Notes: generated from the sequence alone by a model not told the origin. 17,313 nucleotides of DNA from Halieaceae bacterium UBA4452 (GCA_002389505.1 DGPA01000041.1:102853-120165), one strand, 5' to 3'. Shown: positions 1-8,415, counted from the stretch's first letter. Translations and numbers: made by a program.

Positions 1-1362
1 CCCACCATCGACTATGCAGGGTTACCACCGGAGCTGTCGTCTGCTAATCCCCCGACTGGTATCGCTGCTAGAGACAAGGATTATTTTTTTGACGGTTCAA
101 CGGGTGCTTATTTGCGTTATAACGCCGATGGCGAGTTAGCGGAAGGCATTCTTTACCCAACCATGCGACGGGGCGGTGGCAAGTTGTATGCGATAGATAT
201 TAGTCCGAGCGCGATAACGCCAGGGGTTCCCCCGCAGAAACCTTCTCTGAAATGGGCTACACAGTTCGCGGGTGTTTCGCAGCTGTGGTCAACACCCATG
301 ACAGGTTTCGTGGAGAGCGAAGGCAGTCAGCGACCATTGATAATATTTGGTGGGGGTTGGGATGAGTGCCTTGATGTTGATGTCAGCTTGCCGGTATCGG
401 ATTGTGGTAGCGGCAAAGGAGTTTATATTGTCGATGCAAAAACCGGTGAGTTACTGGCCATGTTCTCAACGACTGCCCCGGTTGTCGCAGATGTGGCGCC
501 GATTGACTTCGACAGTGATGGTTTTTGGGATTATGCCTATGTGCTCGATGCGGCGGGGCATCTGTACAGGCTTAATTTTGGCTACCTTAGTTCATCAACG
601 GCGAGCAGCATTAGTCCGTTAGACACTCCCCTTAGCCCTAATGACCGAGGCTCCAACCTATGGAGCTTGACGACAGTGGCGAAAGTCGGCGCCGAAGAGT
701 CAGCTATTCGTACCATGAATCGACCAATATTGGGCCTTTACCAAAAGCGCGTATTTGTGACCTTTGGTACCGGCGATCGCGAGCGACCGCTACGATCTAA
801 CTATCCTTATTCCAGTGAGGTACAGAACTACTTCTTTGCGTACATTGATCGACCTTGGATGAGCCCCAACCCTGGGGGTCTAAACTTACTGGGCAATACC
901 TTGTTTAATGTGGTCACCGACTCGCTGTCAACCGGCCAAACACTCGATGCCTATGATGGGTGGTACTACCCCATTCCGGGGCGAGGTGAGCAGGTCGTGA
1001 ATCAAGCGGCTATTGCCGGAGGGAAAGTATTCTTCAACAGTTTTAAGCCCGAGGGGGGGCCGACCAGCTTGTGCTCTAATTTGGGCACCGCGACGGCTTA
1101 TTCGGCGCCATTATTTACACCCGTGACGCCGACAGCCGAAACAATAGATGGCGGGGGTTTGCCCATCCCACCGATTATAGCGACGGTTAGACTTGACGCC
1201 AATTCCTCCAGCTGTGAGGGGGACTGTGGCGACGGAGTCATTGACGACTCACTGGTCACGGTATGCATTGGTTGCAAGGGCTTTGATCCGATTGAGATTA
1301 ACCCTTCCGTAGAGGGCACGTTGCGCCCCACTTATCAGGGTGAGATCGTCGATAGTTATTAG
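1..1362 (+). CDS. PilY1-like type IV pilus biogenesis protein, C-terminal part (5' end outside window)
   Basis: The frame is open from base 1 with no in-frame stop, so this is the last ~453 residues of a longer protein; the TTG at 112 is not a real start. The text resembles the C-terminal beta-propeller of PilY1, the large exported adhesin/tip protein of type IV pili: a DGSTGAY segment near bases 91-111, and an Asp-rich calcium-loop-like motif DFDSDGFWD (505-531) followed by YVLDAAGHLYRLNF, the pattern seen in PilY1 propeller blades. The tail is Cys-rich (SSSCEGDCGDG and VCIGCKG), suggesting extracytoplasmic disulphides. It ends TAG at 1360-1362, 9 bases from the convergent DUF4124 gene. Minor pilin genes would be expected upstream, outside the window. 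Without the N-terminal half, the PilY1 call rests on the propeller alone; another secreted propeller protein is possible. Confidence 0.8.
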   Translation, partial: PTIDYAGLPPELSSANPPTGIAARDKDYFFDGSTGAYLRYNADGELAEGILYPTMRRGGGKLYAIDISPSAITPGVPPQKPSLKWATQFAGVSQLWSTPMTGFVESEGSQRPLIIFGGGWDECLDVDVSLPVSDCGSGKGVYIVDAKTGELLAMFSTTAPVVADVAPIDFDSDGFWDYAYVLDAAGHLYRLNFGYLSSSTASSISPLDTPLSPNDRGSNLWSLTTVAKVGAEESAIRTMNRPILGLYQKRVFVTFGTGDRERPLRSNYPYSSEVQNYFFAYIDRPWMSPNPGGLNLLGNTLFNVVTDSLSTGQTLDAYDGWYYPIPGRGEQVVNQAAIAGGKVFFNSFKPEGGPTSLCSNLGTATAYSAPLFTPVTPTAETIDGGGLPIPPIIATVRLDANSSSCEGDCGDGVIDDSLVTVCIGCKGFDPIEINPSVEGTLRPTYQGEIVDSY

Positions 1363-1371
1363 TCGCCGGCG

Positions 1372-1854
1372 CTAGCAATTAGCTGCCACCACCTCGTTGG
1401 CGGTAGCCAGCTGTTCGCTTTGCTCAGCATTGGTCATGAATCTCACGGCGCCGTCTGTATCAGTGACTCTTATTCTAGCGAAAGTCTCCAGCTTAAAAAT
1501 ATTGTCTTTCGCCTGCTGGCACAGCGTGCGCTGTTTGTTGACGATGATCCGCGATTGACTCGCATTGGCATTCAAATTCACTGTAGCTGCTGCCTGAGAT
1601 GTTGATGTGTTGTCTGATGAGTTGCTCGTCGAAGACTGGGACCATTGATTTTTCATTCCAAATCGTCTGTCATCAATTTTGACGAAGGGCGTGCCAGGGG
1701 GCGGGGGTCTATCACTGATGGCCGGGTTTCCATTGGCGTCCTGCCACCGATAGAGTTCTCCGGCAACTAGCTGACAGGTACAGACCCAGAATGCTAAACC
1801 CAAGAGGCAAGCGCTAGTAGGTAGCCAAGGCCGAGCATGAACGTCTATTGCCAT
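1372..1854 (-). CDS. Secreted DUF4124 domain protein
   Basis: A 160-residue protein of unknown function. Residues 1 to about 32 form a signal peptide: hydrophobic segment LLGLAFWVCTCQLV, then a plausible cleavage at AG-EL. Directly after it comes the DUF4124 signature ELYRWQDANGNPAISDRPPPPG (residues ~33-54), matching the family pattern of YRW, D, NG, SDRPP. The rest is a Ser/Thr/Asn-rich linker (about 74-100) and a polar C-terminal segment with two cysteines. ATG at 1854 is preceded by GGGAG at good spacing. It converges on the pilY1-like gene with a 9-base gap. DUF4124 proteins are common small periplasmic proteins in gammaproteobacteria; no enzymatic role is known to me and none can be inferred here. 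Confidence 0.85.
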   Translation of the reverse strand: MAIDVHARPWLPTSACLLGLAFWVCTCQLVAGELYRWQDANGNPAISDRPPPPGTPFVKIDDRRFGMKNQWSQSSTSNSSDNTSTSQAAATVNLNANASQSRIIVNKQRTLCQQAKDNIFKLETFARIRVTDTDGAVRFMTNAEQSEQLATANEVVAANC

Positions 1855-2293
1855 GATTTCTCTCCCGATACGGCACCGAAAATAACCCAGTGATCCCAGT
1901 TTACCCTAGCATACCGGCAAAAGGGCACTATCAACTCGCGCAAAATCCCACCATGACTTGACTTTTTGCCGCATCGATCCGCACAATTGCGTCGTCACGC
2001 GAACGGCAACGGCTATTGGTGGGTACCCTCACCCTCTGGCCTACCTTCACAACGGGATAGTTGTGCGGGCTGTTTGCGGGTTCCGTAATGTGCGCTGTGC
2101 GCACCTCGGGCTCGACACTGCGCTACCGTGCAGGACGACCGAAACACGGCTTTCGTGATCGGCGTTCGGATACGGTAGTCCGGAGCGATCCGGCCAGTGG
2201 TTCGTGAGACAGACGACGACGGTTGAGCGAACGACTTTTAAGTCGACAGCTTGCGTCACAATGTTCACGTCCAGTTGGTGAGAAGTGAGAGCT
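1855..2293. other. Long non-coding stretch: divergent upstream region of the DUF4124 gene and ilvI leader
   Basis: A 439-base interval between two divergent genes. Two short open frames (1958-2158 plus, 2047-2268 minus) overlap each other, show no domain-like composition and have no convincing ribosome binding site, so I reject both. A weak plus-strand promoter candidate is TTGACT at 1958-1963 with CACAAT at 1982-1987 (18-base spacer), which would leave a ~290-base untranslated leader on ilvI. CGACTT-TT-AAGTCG near 2231-2244 is a short dyad that could be an operator or a small hairpin. I found no branched-chain codon-rich leader peptide and no attenuator with a T-tract. Confidence 0.4.
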
Positions 2294-4042
2294 ATGGAAA
2301 TGTTATCTGGCGGCGAGATGATCGTCCGCGCCCTTGAAGACGAGGGCGTTGAGTATGTCTTTGGTTATCCGGGAGGCGCTGCCCTCCACATTTATGACGC
2401 GCTGTTCAAAGCCGATTCCGTGCCCCATATTTTGGTACGCCACGAGCAAGCGGCTACGCATGCTGCCGACGGCTATGCCCGGGCGACGGGTAAGCCTGGG
2501 GTTGTTTTGGTGACATCGGGGCCCGGCGCAACCAATGCCATTACGGGTATCGCTACCGCCTATATGGATTCCATCCCCATGGTGGTCTTGTCTGGGCAGG
2601 TGCAAAGTCACCTAATTGGCGAAGACGCTTTCCAAGAAACGGACATGATTGGTATCTCGCGGCCCATTGTTAAGCACAGTTTCATGGTGCAGCGTACCGA
2701 GGATATTCCCGCGATCATCAAAAAGGCCTTTTTCATTGCAGCCAGTGGTCGTCCCGGTCCTGTAGTCATCGATATTCCTAAGGATCTCACGCACCCGGAA
2801 CACAAGTTTGAATACGCTTACCCAGAGACAGTGAGTTTGCGATCCTATCAGCCGTCCGAAAAAGGGCACACCGGCCAAATTCGTAAGGCCGCACGGCTGC
2901 TATTGACTGCTAAACGACCGGTTATCTACGCCGGTGGTGGAGTCATTCAGGGTAATGGCGCTGAGTTACTCGGTACACTTGCCCGGCGATTAAACTATCC
3001 GGTCACTAATACCCTGATGGGTTTGGGTGCCTTTCCGGGATCAGATCCACAATTTTTAGGCATGCTCGGTATGCACGGCTTTTACGAGGCCAACATGGCG
3101 ATGCATCACAGCGACGTTATTCTCGCCGTTGGTGCCCGTTTTGATGACCGAGTCACCAACACGGTGGGGAAATTTTGCCCCGGGGCCAAAATCATCCATA
3201 TCGATGTTGACCCGGCGTCCATTGCGAAAATCATTCCCGTTGATATTCCAATTGTTGGCCCGGTTGACTCGGTACTGCGAGAACTCGATGCTCAAATTGC
3301 GACGCAGCTGAGCGCCGCTGATCGTGCCTCACCAGATATCCAAGCCTGCAGCGACTGGTGGCAGCAAATAGACAGCTGGAGAGAAGCTCACGGGCTATGG
3401 CACGGTCGGCGCTATGGCGACAGCGACTTAGTGATGCCTCAGGACGCTATTAAATGTCTCTATGATGTCACCAACGGCGACGCCTATGTCACTTCCGACG
3501 TGGGCCAGCACCAAATGTTTGCGGCGCAGTACTACAAATATGATCTTCCCCGACGATGGATCAATTCCGGCGGGCTTGGCACCATGGGGTTTGGTTTGCC
3601 CGCAGCGATGGGGGTGAAGTTGGCGTTCCCCGAGATGGATGTGGCCTGTGTCACGGGTGAGGGCAGTATTCAGATGAATATTCAGGAGCTATCAACCTGC
3701 AGCCAATACGGCTTGCCCATAAAAATCATTAACCTGCGTAATAACTACTTGGGTATGGTCAAGCAATGGCAAGACATGCAGTATGACGGTCGTTACTCTG
3801 AGAGTCATTACGCCGCCTCGCTGCCTGACTTTGTGAAGCTTGCTGAGTCCTATGGCCATGTCGGCTTAGAAGTGAAGGATAAGAATGACCTCGAGGGCGC
3901 CATGAAAGAGGCGTTCAGCCTCAAGGATCGCTTGGTGTTTGTCGACATCTTCATTGAGCCCCATGAGCATGTTTATCCCATGCATGTGGCTCCCAACGGC
4001 GCTATGAAAGATATGTTACTCAGTAAAACGGAGCGAACTTAA
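2294..4042 (+). CDS. ilvI: Acetolactate synthase large (catalytic) subunit, IlvI type
   Basis: ThDP-dependent enzyme that condenses two pyruvates to acetolactate, or pyruvate with 2-oxobutyrate to acetohydroxybutyrate: the first common step of Val/Leu/Ile synthesis. 582 residues, collinear with E. coli IlvI from MEMLSGGEM to the terminal SKTERT. Domains are the PYR half (about 1-170, catalytic Glu51 in VRHEQAA), a central FAD-binding-type domain (190-330), and the ThDP/PP half (380-570). The metal-binding motif reads GEG (455-457) instead of GDG, with Asn483/Asn484 following; I recall GEG in pseudomonad IlvI too. Start: ATG 2294 is chosen over GTG 2285 because E. coli IlvI also begins MEML and GGTGAG (2277-2282) sits 11 bases upstream. 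One base separates its TAA from ilvH. Confidence 0.97.
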   Translation: MEMLSGGEMIVRALEDEGVEYVFGYPGGAALHIYDALFKADSVPHILVRHEQAATHAADGYARATGKPGVVLVTSGPGATNAITGIATAYMDSIPMVVLSGQVQSHLIGEDAFQETDMIGISRPIVKHSFMVQRTEDIPAIIKKAFFIAASGRPGPVVIDIPKDLTHPEHKFEYAYPETVSLRSYQPSEKGHTGQIRKAARLLLTAKRPVIYAGGGVIQGNGAELLGTLARRLNYPVTNTLMGLGAFPGSDPQFLGMLGMHGFYEANMAMHHSDVILAVGARFDDRVTNTVGKFCPGAKIIHIDVDPASIAKIIPVDIPIVGPVDSVLRELDAQIATQLSAADRASPDIQACSDWWQQIDSWREAHGLWHGRRYGDSDLVMPQDAIKCLYDVTNGDAYVTSDVGQHQMFAAQYYKYDLPRRWINSGGLGTMGFGLPAAMGVKLAFPEMDVACVTGEGSIQMNIQELSTCSQYGLPIKIINLRNNYLGMVKQWQDMQYDGRYSESHYAASLPDFVKLAESYGHVGLEVKDKNDLEGAMKEAFSLKDRLVFVDIFIEPHEHVYPMHVAPNGAMKDMLLSKTERT

Positions 4043-4043
4043 G

Positions 4044-4535
4044 ATGCGTCGTATTTTATCGGTACTGCTTGAAAATGAGCCTGGCGCATTGTCCCGAGTG
4101 GTGGGTTTGTTCTCCCAGCGCGGTTACAACATCGAAACGCTTAACGTCGCCCCTACCGAAGATGAATCGCTGTCGCGGTTAACCGTCACCACCCGCGGCG
4201 ATGTTCTCAAAATTGAGCAAGTCACTAAGCATCTGAATAAGCTCGTTGATGTTGTTAAAGTGGTGGATCTCAGCGAGGGCGCCCATGTTGAGCGTGATTT
4301 GCTGCTTGTTAAAGTGCGTGCGGTCGGCGCGCAGCGAGAGGAGGTCAAGCGCACTACCGATATTTTCCGCGGTCAAATTGTCGATGTGGGGCCTAGTACC
4401 TACGTCATTCAACTAACTGGCCCTACCGATAAACTCGACTCATTTGTGAAAGCGCTGGGAGAGACCGAAATATTGGAAGTGGTCAGATCGGGCGTCGCAG
4501 GTATGGCGCGCGGCGAGAAGATTTTAGCCCCATGA
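4044..4535 (+). CDS. ilvH: Acetolactate synthase small (regulatory) subunit
   Basis: Regulatory subunit that activates IlvI and confers valine feedback inhibition. 163 residues, the length of E. coli IlvH (163). The N-terminal ACT domain (about 1-76) opens MRRILSVLLENEPGALSRV, with GLFSQRGYNIETL and an LSRLTV strand; this half binds valine at the ACT dimer interface in the family. The C-terminal domain (about 80-160) contains HVERDLLLVKV, EVKRTTDIFRGQIVDV and ends ARGEKILAP. Its ATG lies one base after the ilvI stop, and its TGA overlaps the arsC-like start as ATGA (4532-4535), so the three genes are probably co-transcribed and translationally coupled. Confidence 0.97.
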   Translation: MRRILSVLLENEPGALSRVVGLFSQRGYNIETLNVAPTEDESLSRLTVTTRGDVLKIEQVTKHLNKLVDVVKVVDLSEGAHVERDLLLVKVRAVGAQREEVKRTTDIFRGQIVDVGPSTYVIQLTGPTDKLDSFVKALGETEILEVVRSGVAGMARGEKILAP

Positions 4536-4882
4536 GTGATTGTCTTATCTACCACAACCCGCGCTGTTCAAAGTCACGTCAAACACTCGCTTTGCTGGAA
4601 GAGCGGGGAATGGTTCCAGAGGTCATCCGTTATTTGGAGACGCCGCCCACGGTGAGGACTTTAACCGAGGTACTGGACGCACTTGGACTTTCGCCTTGGG
4701 CGTTGCTCCGTCGTCAAGAGCCTTGTTTCAAGGCGCTGGGACTGACCCCAGAATCCCCTGACCATGAATGCATTGCGGCCATGATCGCTAACCCCGTGCT
4801 GATTGAGCGCCCGATTGTGGTGAGGGAGGGTAAGGCCGCGATCGGTCGTCCACCGGAAGCTGTTTTATCACTGTTTGAGTAG
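4532..4882 (+). CDS. arsC: ArsC-family thiol reductase (arsenate reductase-like, YfgD type)
   Basis: 116-residue thioredoxin-fold protein of the ArsC/Spx superfamily. The catalytic Cys12 sits in YHNPRCSKSRQTL, and the three anion-binding arginines of E. coli ArsC have counterparts at Arg60 (ALLR), Arg93 (ERPIVV) and Arg106 (GRPPEAV). It ends shortly after GRPPEAVLSLFE, so it lacks the C-terminal extension of plasmid ArsC and is closer to E. coli YfgD, whose substrate is not firmly established. Glutathione/glutaredoxin-dependent arsenate reduction is therefore plausible but unproven, and no arsenite pump or ArsR regulator is nearby. It overlaps ilvH by 4 bases with only a weak ribosome binding site (AGAAG), implying translational coupling to ilvIH. 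Confidence 0.88.
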   Translation: MSDCLIYHNPRCSKSRQTLALLEERGMVPEVIRYLETPPTVRTLTEVLDALGLSPWALLRRQEPCFKALGLTPESPDHECIAAMIANPVLIERPIVVREGKAAIGRPPEAVLSLFE

Positions 4883-4973
4883 TCATCCCGACAACGCTGG
4901 AGGGGAGTCTTCAAAAAAAGGTCTGCAGTAACGTGAGCCAGTAAAGGCCAATGTGGCGGTACCACGGGGATGG

Positions 4974-5561
4974 TTACATGGGCTCCACAGGAATCCCGGA
5001 TAAGCGGGCTAATGCAGAGGGGACTTGTGAGTCATCCCGTGCCCACTCTCGGGTGATAAGCGTTTGTTCAGGTGTTCCCCTCGATAACGCTTGAAGCATT
5101 CTCTCTGGGTTAAACACCGGGCCCAATGGGTCGTCAATGTATTCCTCTGAATGCATAAATTCTGTTGCCTGCAGCGGCGACGCGAAATTGTCTATCTGTA
5201 ATTCTGCAAGACTGCCGTCTGGGTCTCGGTAATACAAAGATGTCGTCGGACCATGCTGGACCGGTGCCACTGGCTCGAGCCCGTCATCTTTTAAAAGACT
5301 GTATCGCGCGAGTAGTGCGTCGAGGGATTCAAAGGTATAGGCGGAATGCATGAGCCCCACGCCGTTTGGCGGTCGTTCCAGTAGCCCGCCAGGCATTGCC
5401 ATAAAGGCCAGGCGGTGGTGCTCGTCGTCATAGGTAATAAAGCACATGTGTTCGTTTTCAAACACAATCTCTGCCTGCAGCAAGTGACAGTAGAAATCCC
5501 GCATGGCCTTGACCCGATTCGTTTGAAAGACCACATGCGCTAGGCGCAGCTTGTTGCTCAT
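4974..5561 (-). CDS. VOC-family ring-cleavage-type dioxygenase
   Basis: 195 residues, one vicinal-oxygen-chelate domain of two beta-alpha-beta-beta-beta modules. Candidate metal ligands are His9 (LRLAHVVF), His72 (GLMHSAY) and Glu120 (DGSLAELQID), the 2-His-1-carboxylate set of extradiol dioxygenases of the BphC/catechol 2,3-dioxygenase type. YYRDPDGSLAELQID is the classic VOC C-terminal signature. A C-terminal tail (about 130-195) with FMHSEEYIDDPLGPVFNPERML resembles tails of single-domain dioxygenase-like proteins annotated in aromatic catabolism. ATG 5561 has AAGGG upstream. It stands alone on the minus strand, divergent from the nitronate monooxygenase across 164 bases. Substrate unknown; a glyoxalase-like or other VOC activity cannot be excluded. 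Confidence 0.82.
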   Translation of the reverse strand: MSNKLRLAHVVFQTNRVKAMRDFYCHLLQAEIVFENEHMCFITYDDEHHRLAFMAMPGGLLERPPNGVGLMHSAYTFESLDALLARYSLLKDDGLEPVAPVQHGPTTSLYYRDPDGSLAELQIDNFASPLQATEFMHSEEYIDDPLGPVFNPERMLQALSRGTPEQTLITREWARDDSQVPSALARLSGIPVEPM

Positions 5562-5725
5562 CCAATGCCCTTATGTTAACCCGCCGTTTGTAGGGTGGTG
5601 CTCTCGCACGAGTATAACTCTCGCATCCACAGCAGCAAAGTGCTGGTGTTGACGCGCTAGAAATTGCGCCATTGCCGCTTTTCGGATACCATCCAACTCA
5701 GTTTTTTAATGCAAGTTAAAAGCCC

Positions 5726-6658
5726 ATGAATCTCTTCAAGCACGCGCGTATGCCACTGATTGTTGCACCTATGTTTCTGGTGTCCTCGCCTGAACTCGTT
5801 ATTGCTTCAGCCCATGCGGGGCTGGTGGGTGGTTTGCCTGCACCGAATGCTCGATCGGTTGAGATGTTGGATACCTGGATGGCAAATATCCATCACGCCC
5901 TTGCACCCGAGCGACTTCCCTGGGTGTTCAATATGTTTGTGCACTCGACTTACGATCGTTTCGACCAGGAGCTGGCGCTGGTAAAACGCTATCAACCGTC
6001 CGTCGTTTCAACCGCCCTTGGATCGCCGACTCGGGTCATAGACGCTGTTAACCATTATGGTGGCTGGGTATTTGCCGATGTCATCACCATTGAGATGGCC
6101 AAAAAATCAGTGGCGGCAGGTGTTGATGGTTTGATCTTAGTGACTCAGGGAGCTGGAGGGCACACGGGAAGCCTTCATCCCCTGGCGTTTTTGGCGGAGG
6201 TGCGTGAATTTTGGGATGGTCCGTTGGGTATCGCTGGCTGTGTATCTCGGGGAGATGACGTGGCCGCCATGCTCATGGCCGGTGTAGATTTTGTTGTGTC
6301 GGGAACGCGGTTCATTGCTGCAACCGAGAGTCTCGCCTCACCCGAATACGTCTCGATGATGGCCAGTGCCACCAGCGCTGATATTGTTGAGAGCAAAGCG
6401 GTGAGCGGTGTCAGCGCAAACTGGATGACGGCTAGTCTCACTGCGGCCGGCATTGACCCACACGGAATTCGCCCACCCGGCGCAATCAATCTATCGGATA
6501 ACCGCGCTGATAAGGCATGGAAAAACCTCTGGTCTGCAGGACAAGGCGTGGGCGTGGTAAAAGGCCCTCAAAGCTGTGCCGATATTGCTGGCGATATGGC
6601 CTTAGAATTCGCTGGCGCGTTAAAGAAAGGATTGACTATGCATGACCAGTGGAGCTGA
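5726..6658 (+). CDS. Nitronate monooxygenase (2-nitropropane dioxygenase) family flavoprotein
   Basis: 310-residue FMN-dependent TIM-barrel enzyme. N-terminal MPLIVAPMFLVSSPELV is the usual first strand of the family; GLILVTQGAGGHTGSL (about 136-150) carries the conserved GGH with His146 as probable catalytic base; GIAGCVSRGDD (168-178) and VVSGTRFIAATES (190-202) provide the phosphate-binding loops. Class members oxidise alkyl nitronates such as propionate 3-nitronate; others are annotated in this family without nitronate activity, including enoyl reductases. The ribosome binding site is weak (an A-rich stretch before the ATG), but no better start is seen. It converges on the acyl-CoA ligase with an 11-base gap occupied by a hairpin. 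Confidence 0.88.
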   Translation: MNLFKHARMPLIVAPMFLVSSPELVIASAHAGLVGGLPAPNARSVEMLDTWMANIHHALAPERLPWVFNMFVHSTYDRFDQELALVKRYQPSVVSTALGSPTRVIDAVNHYGGWVFADVITIEMAKKSVAAGVDGLILVTQGAGGHTGSLHPLAFLAEVREFWDGPLGIAGCVSRGDDVAAMLMAGVDFVVSGTRFIAATESLASPEYVSMMASATSADIVESKAVSGVSANWMTASLTAAGIDPHGIRPPGAINLSDNRADKAWKNLWSAGQGVGVVKGPQSCADIAGDMALEFAGALKKGLTMHDQWS

Positions 6659-6663
6659 TCTAC

Positions 6664-6680
6664 CGCCAACTATTTTGGCG
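6664..6680. terminator. Hairpin between convergent nitronate monooxygenase and acyl-CoA ligase genes
   Basis: CGCCAA (6664-6669) and TTGGCG (6675-6680) are perfect 6-base inverted arms around a 5-base loop, covering the gap between the two stop codons and the ligase stop itself. Neither side has a clear T-tract, so it may be a weak bidirectional terminator or 3'-end stabiliser rather than a canonical intrinsic terminator. Confidence 0.4.
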
Positions 6681-8343
6681 CCACTGTGTCTGATAATTCA
6701 TGTCTGAGCACTTTCCCCAACGGATTTCTCGGCAACGCATCAACACACTGCAAGCGCTCGGGTAGTTTAAACTTAGCGATACCACAGGCCGTGAGGTAAG
6801 CGCAGATGTCGTCAAGGCTTGGCGGATCATCGAGACTTCTTGGCACTATACAGACGCAGATTTTTTCACCCAAAGTTTCGTCCGGGTAGGCACAGACCGC
6901 AGCCTCTGAAAGGGCGTCGTGGCCCTCAAGCAAGGTGTCAAGCTCTGAGGGGGAAATCTTCATTCCTCCTCGATTTATGATGTCTTTCAAACGCCCGGCA
7001 ATACGGTAAAACTCACCGTTATCGCCACAAATATCAACCAAGTCCCCGGTTCGAAAAAATCCATCGTCGGTGAATACATCGCTGCGGTCCGAGTGCAAAT
7101 AGCCATCAAAGACGGTGGCACCTGAAAAACACAACTCCCCTCGGGACTCTGGGGCGAGCAGTTCCTGACCGGTGTCAACATCGATTACTTTTGACTGAAC
7201 CCTATCGTGGAGCTCGCCTCGCCACGGCGAGTGTGTTCCGCCGCTTCGAGGAAACAAACCCGCGCGTAACTTGGGGTCCGCAATGGTATCTCGCGATGAA
7301 ATCAGGGCGATGCCCTCGTTGGAGCCGTAAATGTTAATAATATCCACCCCATAATCTTGCTCGAAGGTAGCGATCATCTCGGGAGACAGGGGGGCCGATC
7401 CCGAGCCGATACTGCGAAGCTCGGGAAAATCAAATGCCCCCCACAGCGCCGGCTCTTTGGAGAGCTTGTTTAATAACGCCGGCGGCGCGATGGTGAATGT
7501 CACCTGTTCCGTCTGTATTTGTTCGAGGAATATGGGAACGTCTATTGGGTGATGAAGCACCACAGCGCAGCCCAATGTCGCTGCGGGAAAAAGGAATCCA
7601 CCGAGCGCCGACATATTCACCATGGGGAAGGGATTGAGCAGAATATCGCCGCTAACATAGCCGCTGCCCAAGGCCGTCATTTGACCTGAGGCGAGCCACA
7701 TATTGTGCGTTCGAGGAACCCCTTTAGGGGTGCCAGTAGTGCCCGATGTCCAACAAACGGTAAACGTATCGTTGGCACTGATGGGGTGCTTTTCTCGATA
7801 GGCAATGAGTTGGTCCGTCTCGACGTTATTTAGTCGATCAATCCTCCGAATGCCTAGGTCCGCGCCCATGGCAAAGACCTTGTTCATTGAGACCGCGAAC
7901 TGACCATTATCAGCAAGGCACTGTCCTTTAAAATGATCGGTTCCAATAAACCAGTCAGGTGATAGCTCGCCGGCCAGCATGGAGATTTCATGGCGCCCAT
8001 ACTGCACGGGCAAGGGCGATGCAATGGCGCCCAGCTTGCTAATGGCGTAATAACAGACCATGAGATCCACCACGTTGGGCATCTGAATCATAATGCGATC
8101 TTGGTAACCCACACCGCGGGACAGCAAATCAACGGCGAGGGCATCGCTTGCCATATTCAACTGGCTAAAGGTCAGCCGAATAGGATCTGTTTCTGTGAGT
8201 TGCTGGCGCGTAGGTTGATCGGCCGCGGCGAGATTGTCTGGGGTTTGCTGGGCCTGAATGCGCAAATAATCACACAAGGTTTTGTCACTCCAGTGACCCT
8301 TGGAGGTGAGTGCTGCAATTCTTCTTTGATCAGGTTTTTGCAT
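6670..8343 (-). CDS. AMP-forming acyl-CoA/aryl-CoA ligase (ANL superfamily)
   Basis: 557 residues. Activates a carboxylic acid as acyl-AMP and transfers it to CoA. All core motifs are present: P-loop-like WTSGTTGTPKG (198-208), NIYGSNEG (337-344, Glu343 taking the YGxTE role), RTGDL (431-435), hinge RIAGRLKDIINRGGMKI (447-463) and catalytic Lys544 in NPLGKVLR. GELCFSGATVFDGYL precedes the hinge, as in cyclohexanecarboxylate/benzoate-type and 2,3-dihydroxybenzoate-type ligases. No carrier-protein domain follows, so CoA is the likely acceptor. I chose ATG 8343; an in-frame GTG at 8361 adds six residues and has no better ribosome site. It follows the carotenoid oxygenase gene by 84 bases on the same strand and is probably the last gene of that transcript. 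Substrate not predictable here. Confidence 0.92.
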   Translation of the reverse strand: MQKPDQRRIAALTSKGHWSDKTLCDYLRIQAQQTPDNLAAADQPTRQQLTETDPIRLTFSQLNMASDALAVDLLSRGVGYQDRIMIQMPNVVDLMVCYYAISKLGAIASPLPVQYGRHEISMLAGELSPDWFIGTDHFKGQCLADNGQFAVSMNKVFAMGADLGIRRIDRLNNVETDQLIAYREKHPISANDTFTVCWTSGTTGTPKGVPRTHNMWLASGQMTALGSGYVSGDILLNPFPMVNMSALGGFLFPAATLGCAVVLHHPIDVPIFLEQIQTEQVTFTIAPPALLNKLSKEPALWGAFDFPELRSIGSGSAPLSPEMIATFEQDYGVDIINIYGSNEGIALISSRDTIADPKLRAGLFPRSGGTHSPWRGELHDRVQSKVIDVDTGQELLAPESRGELCFSGATVFDGYLHSDRSDVFTDDGFFRTGDLVDICGDNGEFYRIAGRLKDIINRGGMKISPSELDTLLEGHDALSEAAVCAYPDETLGEKICVCIVPRSLDDPPSLDDICAYLTACGIAKFKLPERLQCVDALPRNPLGKVLRHELSDTVAPK

Positions 8344-8415
8344 CTTGGTTATTGCTCTCACTGTCCACTGCGCTTGACCGCCGACTACCGTGCCGGGCTC
8401 TTAGTAGCCACCTTA

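Noticed and set aside
112..114. TTG as start of the first gene
   Set aside because: The frame is open to base 1 and the upstream translation is consistent with the same propeller (DYFFDGSTGAY), so the gene begins outside the window.
1958..2268. Two overlapping short open frames upstream of ilvI (plus 1958-2158, minus 2047-2268)
   Set aside because: They overlap each other on opposite strands, lack ribosome sites and show no recognisable domain or protein-like composition.
4883..4973. Terminator after the arsC-like gene
   Set aside because: An A-run (AAAAAAA) is present but no stable stem precedes a T-tract on either strand.
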